Assembly (NCBI GenBank): GCA_051877575.1
Contig: JBJEJA010000031.1
Coordinates: forward strand, 1-64,000
Direction of reading: 5' to 3'
From: UBA2882 sp051877575
GTDB taxonomy: Bacteria; Bacillota; Clostridia; Lachnospirales; Lachnospiraceae
DNA: 64,000 nt
Part shown: piece after piece, positions 15,614 to 22,693 of the stretch
How the letters are laid out: every line of letters starts with the position of its first letter
Numbering within the stretch: position 1 is the stretch's first letter
Notes under the pieces: model-generated
Databases searched by the model: none
What the model was told of the DNA's origin: nothing
What the model saw: only the letters and a program-made list of their open reading frames with translations
Translations under genes and position numbers: made by a program

Positions 15614-16300
15614 ATGATAACATTGGATCATGTGAGTAAAGCTTATTCCACAGGCGCTCCGGCTTTGAATGATGTAAGCATTCATATCGAAAAAGGAGAA
15701 TTTGTGTTTATCGTGGGTGACAGCGGTTCGGGAAAATCTACTTTGATTAAGCTGTTGCTGCGTGAATTGTTGCCGACATCGGGCACGATAGAAGTAAACG
15801 GGGTCAATGTAGGAAAATTAAAACACCGACAGATTCCCAAATTCAGAAGAAATATAGGAGTCGTATTTCAGGACTTCCGTCTGCTGAAGGATCGGAATGT
15901 ATATGAAAATGTTGCATTTGCACAACGGATTGTACAGGTGCCGGTAAAAGAGATCAAAAAGAATGTTCCGTCTATTCTTTCGGTTGTGGGACTTGCAGGC
16001 AAGTACAAAGCAAGACCAAAGCAGTTGTCGGGAGGAGAACAGCAGCGTGTAGCGCTGGCCAGGGCGTTGGTCAATAATCCGCCGATCTTGCTGGCAGACG
16101 AGCCTACAGGAAATCTGGATCCGAAAAATTCATGGGAGATCATGAAGCTTCTGGAAGAAATCAATGAAAAAGGAACGACTGTCTTGGTAGTTACCCATAA
16201 CAGGGAAATTGTCAATGCCATGAAAAAAAGGGTTGTGACGATGAATAAGGGAGTTATCGTCAGTGACCAGAAAGAAGGCTCTTATATCGATGAGGTTTAG
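15614..16300 (+). CDS. ftsE: Cell division ATP-binding protein FtsE
   Basis: An ABC ATPase of 228 residues with Walker A GDSGSGKST (about 35-43), Q-loop VFQDFRLL, signature LSGGEQQRVALARAL and Walker B ILLADEPTGNLD. The opening MITLDHVSKAYSTGAPALND and the phrase DFRLLKDRNVYENVAF are typical of FtsE. With FtsX it forms a membrane complex that activates peptidoglycan hydrolases during division. The 3' end overlaps the start of ftsX by 11 bases. Confidence 0.96.
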   Translation: MITLDHVSKAYSTGAPALNDVSIHIEKGEFVFIVGDSGSGKSTLIKLLLRELLPTSGTIEVNGVNVGKLKHRQIPKFRRNIGVVFQDFRLLKDRNVYENVAFAQRIVQVPVKEIKKNVPSILSVVGLAGKYKARPKQLSGGEQQRVALARALVNNPPILLADEPTGNLDPKNSWEIMKLLEEINEKGTTVLVVTHNREIVNAMKKRVVTMNKGVIVSDQKEGSYIDEV

Positions 16301-17186
16301 TACATTTATTTATACATTAAAACAAGGTATTACGAACATTTTCCGCAATAAGTGGTATTCCCTTGCATCTATTGCTACCATCAGCGCATGTTTGTTTATG
16401 TTCGGAATTTTTTATTCTATTGTTGCTAATTTCCAGTATATTGTAAGAGAGACACAAAGCAATGTGGCCGTTACCGTATTCTTCGATGAAGATATCAGTG
16501 AGGAACGGATTGCCGAAATCGGTTCTCTGGTTGAGGCCAGACCGGAAGTGGATCATATTCATTTTGTGTCTGCGGAAGAAGCATGGGACAGCTTTAAAGA
16601 AGAATATCTCGGAGAATATGCAGACGGCTTTACAGAGAATCCTCTGGAAAATTCGGCTAACTATGAGATCTATTTAAGCGATGTATCCATGCAGTCAACA
16701 TTGGTAAGCTATTTGGAAACGCTGGAGGGAATCAGACTGGTCAACAAATCTGATCAGATGGCAAATGCACTGGGCGGCATTGACAATCTGGTCGGCTACG
16801 TAGCCGGCGGTATTATTGTAATACTTTTGCTGGTATCAATCTTTTTGATCGGAAATACGGTTACAATCGGTATTTCTGTCAGAAAAGAGGAAATCAATAT
16901 TATGAAATATATCGGGGCAACGGACTTTTTTGTAAGATTTCCGTTTGTCATTGAGGGAATTTTGATCGGTGCCATCGGTTCGCTGGTTCCGCTTGGAATT
17001 GTATATCTGGTATATAATAATGTTGTGGGATATGTGTTAAACAGGTATACGATGTTGCAGATGATCCTGAAATTCCTGCCGGTTGATGAAATATTTAGAA
17101 CTTTAATTCCGGTTTCTGTCTGTATCGGAGTGGGAATTGGTTTTATCGGAAGTTTTACGGCGGTCAGAAAGCATATTCGTGTATAA
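16290..17186 (+). CDS. ftsX: Cell division protein FtsX
   Basis: The 298-residue membrane protein has the FtsX topology: cytoplasmic N-terminus, a first helix at about 22-45 (SLASIATISACLFMFGIFYS), and a large extracytoplasmic loop (about 50-165) with AVTVFFDEDISEERI. A three-helix bundle follows, containing IINIMKYIGATDFFVRFPF-type residues and ending in KHIRV. ATG 16290 is preferred over the GTG at 16263 because it gives the usual start. The extracytoplasmic loop is where FtsX contacts its hydrolase, and the next gene encodes a coiled-coil M23 protein that is the obvious partner. Confidence 0.94.
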   Translation: MRFSTFIYTLKQGITNIFRNKWYSLASIATISACLFMFGIFYSIVANFQYIVRETQSNVAVTVFFDEDISEERIAEIGSLVEARPEVDHIHFVSAEEAWDSFKEEYLGEYADGFTENPLENSANYEIYLSDVSMQSTLVSYLETLEGIRLVNKSDQMANALGGIDNLVGYVAGGIIVILLLVSIFLIGNTVTIGISVRKEEINIMKYIGATDFFVRFPFVIEGILIGAIGSLVPLGIVYLVYNNVVGYVLNRYTMLQMILKFLPVDEIFRTLIPVSVCIGVGIGFIGSFTAVRKHIRV

Positions 17187-17207
17187 AGATAATAAGGAAC
17201 GGTGGTT

Positions 17208-18446
17208 ATGAAGAAATTTTTACGACGGATCAGTATATTGATGTGCATAGTGATGCTGGCTTCCATGCCATCCACTGTGTATGCGGCTTCTGCGGATGAT
17301 CTGGAAGAAGAAATAAAAAACAATAAAGAAAATTTGCAGAACGCACAGGATGAAAAAGAAAATATGGAGGATCAGCTTTCCAATATCAAGAATCAGAAAG
17401 AGGATCTGGAAGAGGCAAAGGAAGATCTGAGTGAATATGTTGTGGAGCTGGACGGACAATTAATGTCTCTTCAGGAAAAACTGTCGGATTTGGAGGTAAA
17501 GATTGCCGAAAAGCAGCAGGAAGTGGAGCAGATCCGGGCGCAGCTGAGAGAGGCGGAAGAGAATGAGGCCAATCAGTATGCTTCGATGAAACAGCGTATC
17601 AAGTTTATGTACGAAAGAGGAAGTCAGACATATGTTTCTTTGCTTTTTGAAGCTGAGAATTTTTCAGATATGCTGAATAAAGCGGAATATATAGAAGAGA
17701 TTTCCGGATATGACAGGGATATGCTGATGCAATATCAGGATACCAAAGCGGCGATCAGTTATCTGAAAGAGCAGTTGGAAAAAGAGCAGGAGGCCTTACT
17801 GGCATCTCAGAAAGAAGCGGAAGAAAAAGAAGGAGAGATGTCGGATCTGATCGACCAGAAGCAGGAACAGATTGCGGATTATGAAACGGACATCAGCAAT
17901 AAGGAGAAAGCAATCAAGGAGTACGAAGCGGAAATAGCTGCCCAGAACGCAATGATTGCAGCACTTGAAAATAAGATCGCTCAGGCAGAGGCGGAACAGC
18001 GTAAGAAGGATGTTTCCGGTAATGATGCGGACAGCGGTCAGAGCTTTACGTATTCCGGCGGTAAATTCTGTTGGCCGGCTCCTTCTTATACCAGAATTTC
18101 AGATGATTACGGCTATCGTATCCATCCGACTTTGGGGGTGGAACAGTTCCATAATGGTGTTGATATGGCCGCGCCGGGAGGAAGCCCGATTTTGGCGGCG
18201 GAGAGCGGAACGGTTATAGCGGCATCCTATAGCGCAACGATGGGAAATTATATTATGATCAATCATGGCGACGGACTGTATACAATCTATATGCATGCAT
18301 CGGCATTGTATGTATCAACGGGACAGACGGTAACCAGAGGTCAGAAAATTGCCGCGGTAGGTTCGACCGGAAGATCGACCGGAAATCATCTGCATTTTTC
18401 CGTTCGAAGAAACGGAAGCTATGTAAATCCATGGAATTTTTTATAG
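17208..18446 (+). CDS. Coiled-coil M23 peptidoglycan hydrolase/activator (EnvC/PcsB-like organisation)
   Basis: The 412-residue secreted protein has a signal peptide (about 1-27, ending VYAASA), a long coiled coil (about 30-265, rich in Glu, Lys and Gln) and a C-terminal LytM/M23 domain (about 305-412). Zinc ligands are visible in FHNGVDMAAP and NHLHFSV, with an upstream YMHAS His. The coiled-coil plus hydrolase design and position directly after ftsEX match the hydrolases controlled by FtsEX (PcsB, CwlO, EnvC systems). The M23 residues appear intact, so it may be enzymatically active rather than a pure activator. It starts 21 bases after ftsX, with ATG preferred to the GTG six bases earlier. 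Confidence 0.9.
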   Translation: MKKFLRRISILMCIVMLASMPSTVYAASADDLEEEIKNNKENLQNAQDEKENMEDQLSNIKNQKEDLEEAKEDLSEYVVELDGQLMSLQEKLSDLEVKIAEKQQEVEQIRAQLREAEENEANQYASMKQRIKFMYERGSQTYVSLLFEAENFSDMLNKAEYIEEISGYDRDMLMQYQDTKAAISYLKEQLEKEQEALLASQKEAEEKEGEMSDLIDQKQEQIADYETDISNKEKAIKEYEAEIAAQNAMIAALENKIAQAEAEQRKKDVSGNDADSGQSFTYSGGKFCWPAPSYTRISDDYGYRIHPTLGVEQFHNGVDMAAPGGSPILAAESGTVIAASYSATMGNYIMINHGDGLYTIYMHASALYVSTGQTVTRGQKIAAVGSTGRSTGNHLHFSVRRNGSYVNPWNFL

Positions 18447-18463
18447 TTAGAGGGTAAATAATA

Positions 18464-19696
18464 TTGGAAGAAAAGAAACAAAGCGGCATTAAAATATTTT
18501 TAGGAGGTCTGCTTACCGGTACTCTGATTGTAGGAATTATCAGTGCGGTCTATATTCATCAAAAGACATGGACTCCCGTAAGTACGGAACAGGAAGTGGT
18601 GGCCGAAAAAAGCGAAGATTCGGTTATCAGCGACCATGTAATCAGCAAGCTGCAGTATTTGGAGAGCGGTATCGAGAACTATTATCTTGAGGATATTGAT
18701 GACAGCGAACTGGAAGAAAGCCTCTATCATGGTCTTGTTGACGGCTTGGGTGATCCTTATTCCACTTATTATTCGGAGGAAGAATTTGAAGCTGTCATGG
18801 AGGCCACGGAAGGGATTTATTATGGGATCGGGGCTTATATCGGCTATGATGAGGAGACCGATTACTGCAAGATCACCAAGGTTATGGAAAATTCTCCGGC
18901 ACAGGAGGTCGGTCTGCAGGCAGAGGATCTGCTTGTGGAAGTGGACGGAGAAGACATGATGGGGATTAGTACTTCCGAAATCGTGACCTATATTAAAGGA
19001 CCGGAGTATACGACTGTGGATCTCACGGTCTACCGTGAAGGCGAAAAGGATTTTCTGGATTTTACGGTGGAGAGAAGAAAGATTGAGACTCCTACCGTCG
19101 TCTATGCAATAGATGATGAGCAGATTGCGACCATTCAGATCACAGAGTTTGATGAAGTGACCATCGAGCAGTTTGAAGACAGTATGGAACAGGCGAAGAA
19201 TGACGGCATGAAGGCTTTGGTACTGGATTTAAGAGATAACCCGGGAGGAAGTCTGCAGACGGTTTTGGAGGTCTGCAATCACATTTTGCCCAAGGGACTT
19301 GTCGTATATACGGAGGATAAAGACGGAAAGCGGAAAGAATATAATTGTAACGGCAGGGATGAACTGGATGTTCCCATGGTAGTGCTTGTCAACGGCAACA
19401 GCGCCAGCGCTTCCGAGATTCTTGCGGGCGCGATTAAGGATTATAAAAAGGGAACCATTTTAGGAACAACGACTTTCGGAAAAGGAATTGTGCAGAAGAT
19501 TTTTTCGCTCCCGGACAATTCGGCATTAAAACTGACCATCAGCCATTACTATACGCCCAGCGGAACAGATATTCACGGGGTGGGTATCGTGCCCGATGAA
19601 GAGCTGGAGCTGGATGTGGACGCTTATTTGGAGGACGGAACGGATAATCAGATGGAACGTGCGAAAGAAATCCTGCGTTCACAGATTGGAGAATAA
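18464..19696 (+). CDS. S41 C-terminal processing peptidase (CtpA-like)
   Basis: A 410-residue serine protease: N-terminal membrane anchor (about 10-27), a helical segment, a PDZ domain (about 115-200, with GIGAYIGYDEE and SPAQEVGLQAEDLLVEVDGE) and the S41 catalytic domain. The catalytic Ser is S315 in NSASASEIL and the general-base Lys is K340 in TTFGKG, the 25-residue spacing seen in Prc. It starts with TTG 18 bases after the M23 gene. The PDZ probably gates substrate access. In this operon it may process or degrade the FtsEX-linked hydrolase, which is an inference from order. Confidence 0.92.
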   Translation: MEEKKQSGIKIFLGGLLTGTLIVGIISAVYIHQKTWTPVSTEQEVVAEKSEDSVISDHVISKLQYLESGIENYYLEDIDDSELEESLYHGLVDGLGDPYSTYYSEEEFEAVMEATEGIYYGIGAYIGYDEETDYCKITKVMENSPAQEVGLQAEDLLVEVDGEDMMGISTSEIVTYIKGPEYTTVDLTVYREGEKDFLDFTVERRKIETPTVVYAIDDEQIATIQITEFDEVTIEQFEDSMEQAKNDGMKALVLDLRDNPGGSLQTVLEVCNHILPKGLVVYTEDKDGKRKEYNCNGRDELDVPMVVLVNGNSASASEILAGAIKDYKKGTILGTTTFGKGIVQKIFSLPDNSALKLTISHYYTPSGTDIHGVGIVPDEELELDVDAYLEDGTDNQMERAKEILRSQIGE

Positions 19697-19701
19697 AATA
19701 A

Positions 19702-20589
19702 ATGCAAAAAAAACAGGCCTATCTTATAACTGCATATAAAGATTTTGCGGCAGTTTATGAGCTGGCCTCTTTTTTGTCCCAATGGGATGAGGTTTTTATC
19801 CATGTAGATAAAAAAAGCAAAGAGATCGGTAGCGGAGAATTGGAAAAACTCAATGCACTTCCCGGATGTCATGCCGTGAGCACCTATTCCATCGCGTGGG
19901 GCGGTTATACGCATATTCAGGCAATACTCCGGCTAATGGAAATGGCGGTTTCCCGAGAGGAGATCAGTTACATCCATCTGTTGACGGGAGAGGACTTTCC
20001 GGTTGTCAGCCCTAAGAGGCTTCATGAGAAATTTACCGAGGATGAACATATTTATTTAAGCTATATTGAGGAACAGGATTTCAATGAGGCGGTCAGAAAG
20101 AGGTATTATTATTACAATCTGTTCCAAAACCGTAATGTAAAAAATCCTATTTTGTGGCAATTTCAGAATTTGACTGTGGGATTGCAGAAAATACTCGGCA
20201 TCCGGAGAAAATCGCTCGGCGAATTCCGGCAAATCTATAAGGGACTGGTCTATATGTCCATGCCAAAGGAAACTGCAATGGATATATTGCAATATGTGAA
20301 TAATCATCCGGAATACGAAAAGGCTTTATATTATTGTCAGATACCGGAGGAGTTTTTCTTTCATACATTGCTTTTAAACGAAGATTTTTGCGGCGGCAAA
20401 TGGAAACCCTTGATCGTAGATAAAGAACTTCGCTATATGAACTGGGAAAGAGGAGACGGCGGCAGTCCGGTGTATCTGGAAGAGAACGATTATGATGAAA
20501 TTGCGGTGGGAGATTATTGTTTTGCCAGAAAATTTCACGGCAAAGAGTCGGAAGCGCTCAAAAACAGGATTATAAAAAATTTGTGGTAA
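19702..20589 (+). CDS. GT14 core-2/I-branching-type glycosyltransferase
   Basis: The 295-residue protein fits the beta-1,6-N-acetylglucosaminyltransferase-like (GT14) family: AYLITAYKDFAAVYELASFL, DEVFIHVDKKS, YSIAWGGYTHIQAILRLMEM and the hallmark YIHLLTGEDFPV. Bacterial members transfer sugars (often xylose or GlcNAc) in surface glycan assembly; donor and acceptor are unknown here. It begins five bases after the protease stop and appears to be the last gene of the ftsEX-linked operon. A hairpin at 20624-20657 that overlaps the uvrB promoter may end its transcript. Confidence 0.85.
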   Translation: MQKKQAYLITAYKDFAAVYELASFLSQWDEVFIHVDKKSKEIGSGELEKLNALPGCHAVSTYSIAWGGYTHIQAILRLMEMAVSREEISYIHLLTGEDFPVVSPKRLHEKFTEDEHIYLSYIEEQDFNEAVRKRYYYYNLFQNRNVKNPILWQFQNLTVGLQKILGIRRKSLGEFRQIYKGLVYMSMPKETAMDILQYVNNHPEYEKALYYCQIPEEFFFHTLLLNEDFCGGKWKPLIVDKELRYMNWERGDGGSPVYLEENDYDEIAVGDYCFARKFHGKESEALKNRIIKNLW

Positions 20590-20607
20590 AAATATACGGC
20601 AAAAACA

Positions 20608-20619
20608 GAACAAATGTTT
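20608..20619 (+). promoter_or_regulatory. LexA (SOS) box before uvrB
   Basis: GAAC-AAAT-GTTT at 20608-20619 differs by one base from the Gram-positive SOS consensus GAAC-N4-GTTC. Its right half overlaps the -35 element of the uvrB promoter, as expected for LexA repression. Confidence 0.65.
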
Positions 20620-20646
20620 GCAAACCGCGTTTGGGTATGATATACT
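20618..20646 (+). promoter_or_regulatory. Promoter of uvrBA
   Basis: TTGCAA (20618-20623), 17-base spacer, TATACT (20641-20646), identical in both hexamers and spacing to the tRNA-Gln promoter. The start would be near 20653, 35 bases before the uvrB ATG. Confidence 0.75.
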
Positions 20647-20657
20647 TCAAACGCGGT
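20624..20657. repeat. Perfect inverted repeat across the uvrB promoter core
   Basis: ACCGCGTTTG (20624-20633) is the exact reverse complement of CAAACGCGGT (20648-20657). The 14 bases between contain the -10 hexamer. As RNA from upstream it would form a hairpin followed by ATTCTATTTG, so it may terminate the GT14 transcript; as DNA it may be an operator. Confidence 0.7.
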
Positions 20658-20687
20658 ATTCTATTTGTATGGACGGGAGGTCTGAAA

Positions 20688-22688
20688 ATGATAGAAGAAA
20701 AACCGATATTCAAATTACACGCGCCATATCAACCTACCGGAGATCAGCCCCGGGCTATCCGCCGGCTGGTGGACGGTTTTAAAAAAGGATACCAGTTTGA
20801 GACACTTTTGGGAGCAACCGGTTCCGGCAAAACATTTACCATGGCAAATGTAATCGCCGCACTGAACAAGCCTACGCTGGTCATTGCCCACAACAAGACG
20901 CTTGCGGGGCAGCTTTACGGAGAGTTCAAAGAGTTCTTTCCGGAAAATGCGGTGGAGTATTTTGTGAGCTATTATGATTATTATCAGCCGGAGGCATATG
21001 TGCCTTCTACGGATACTTATATAGAAAAAGATTCATCCGTGAATGATGAGATTGACAAGCTGAGGCTTTCTGCCACGGCGTCGCTGACGGAGCGAAGGGA
21101 TGTCATTGTCATTGCCAGCGTATCCTGTATTTATGGTCTGGGAAGTCCGGATGATTACATGGAAATGATGGTCTCTCTTCGGCCGGGAATGAATAAAGAC
21201 AGGGATGATGTCATCCGTGAGCTGATCTCCATTCAGTATGAGCGGCACGATCTGGATCTGCAGCGCGGCAGTTTCCGCGTTCGAGGAGATACATTGGAGA
21301 TTTATCCGGCAGAAGGCGGGGAATTTCTGATCCGTGTGGAATTTTTCGGAGACGAGATAGACCGGATATGTGAAGTGGAACCGCTGCTTGGAAATGTCCA
21401 TGCGGAACTGAATCACATTACGATTTTTCCGGCATCCCATTACGTTGTGCCGCAGGAAAAGATCAACCGGGCATGCAAAGAGATAGAAGCGGAAATGGAG
21501 GAGAGAGTCCGTTTCTTTAAAGGAGAAGACAAACTGCTGGAAGCACAGCGGATTTCGGAACGTACCAATTTCGATATAGAAATGTTGCGGGAAACCGGTT
21601 TCTGCTCCGGCATAGAAAATTATTCGAGACATCTGAGCGGCATGCAGGCCGGGGAGACACCCCATACCCTGATGGATTTCTTCCGGGATGATTTTTTGAT
21701 CATTGTAGATGAGTCCCATATTACGGTTCCCCAGATCCGGGGCATGTATGCGGGAGACCGTTCCCGTAAAACAACACTTGTGGATTATGGCTTCCGCCTG
21801 CCGTCTGCGTTGGATAACAGACCTTTGTGCTTTGAGGAGTTTGAAAGTAAGATCGATCAGATGATGTTTGTATCTGCCACACCTTCCGTATATGAAGAAG
21901 AGCACGAGATGCTGAGAGCGGAACAGATTATCCGTCCCACGGGACTTTTGGACCCGGAGGTGTTTGTACGTCCGGTAGAAGGGCAGATCGATGACCTGAT
22001 CTCCGAGATTCGGAAAGAAACGGATAAGAAAAATAAAGTGCTGGTAACGACCTTGACAAAACGGATGGCAGAGGATCTGACCGATTATATGAAGGAGGTC
22101 GGGATCCGGGTAAAATACCTGCATTCCGATATCGATACACTGGAACGTGCCGAGATTATCCGGGATATGCGTCTGGATGTTTTTGATGTGCTGGTGGGTA
22201 TTAATCTGCTCAGGGAGGGACTGGATATTCCGGAGATCTCCCTTGTGGCGATTTTGGATGCGGATAAGGAAGGTTTTCTGCGTTCTGCCACTTCTCTGAT
22301 CCAGACAATCGGCAGGGCGGCAAGAAATTCCGATGGGCATGTTATTATGTATGCGGATCATGTGACGGATTCCATGCGGACTGCCATCGATGAGACCGCA
22401 AGGCGCCGGCAGATACAGATGCAGTATAATGAGGAACACGGGATTACTCCGCAGACGATTAAAAAGGCTGTCAGGGATCTGATCAGCATTTCAAAAGAGA
22501 TTGCCAGAGAAGAAATCCAGTTTGAAAAAGATCCGGAATCCATGAGTGATGAAGAGCTGGAGAAGCTGATTGGAAGTATTCAGAAACAGATGAAGAAAGC
22601 TGCGGCGGATTTGAATTTCGAAGCTGCGGCGGAGCTGCGGGACAAGATGGTGGAATTAAAGAAACAAATGGAAAGCAGGACGGATTAG
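20688..22688 (+). CDS. uvrB: Excinuclease ABC subunit B
   Basis: The 666-residue UvrB has Walker A GATGSGKT (about 42-49), the YYDYYQPEAYVPSTDTYIEK beta-hairpin region, the helicase motif DESHITVPQIRGMY, and a C-terminal UVR domain (EKLIGSIQKQMKKAA, ELRDKMVELKK). With UvrA and UvrC it carries out nucleotide excision repair. The frame is open upstream, but ATG 20688 follows GGGAGG and gives the family length; the extra upstream codons lie in the promoter. It is followed after five bases by uvrA, and the operon has a LexA-like box. Confidence 0.97.
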   Translation: MIEEKPIFKLHAPYQPTGDQPRAIRRLVDGFKKGYQFETLLGATGSGKTFTMANVIAALNKPTLVIAHNKTLAGQLYGEFKEFFPENAVEYFVSYYDYYQPEAYVPSTDTYIEKDSSVNDEIDKLRLSATASLTERRDVIVIASVSCIYGLGSPDDYMEMMVSLRPGMNKDRDDVIRELISIQYERHDLDLQRGSFRVRGDTLEIYPAEGGEFLIRVEFFGDEIDRICEVEPLLGNVHAELNHITIFPASHYVVPQEKINRACKEIEAEMEERVRFFKGEDKLLEAQRISERTNFDIEMLRETGFCSGIENYSRHLSGMQAGETPHTLMDFFRDDFLIIVDESHITVPQIRGMYAGDRSRKTTLVDYGFRLPSALDNRPLCFEEFESKIDQMMFVSATPSVYEEEHEMLRAEQIIRPTGLLDPEVFVRPVEGQIDDLISEIRKETDKKNKVLVTTLTKRMAEDLTDYMKEVGIRVKYLHSDIDTLERAEIIRDMRLDVFDVLVGINLLREGLDIPEISLVAILDADKEGFLRSATSLIQTIGRAARNSDGHVIMYADHVTDSMRTAIDETARRRQIQMQYNEEHGITPQTIKKAVRDLISISKEIAREEIQFEKDPESMSDEELEKLIGSIQKQMKKAAADLNFEAAAELRDKMVELKKQMESRTD

Positions 22689-22693
22689 AGAAA

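Noticed and set aside
21033..22439. Long minus-strand frame of 468 codons opposite uvrB
   Set aside because: Wholly antisense to a well-conserved gene, with no recognisable domain; a codon-usage shadow.
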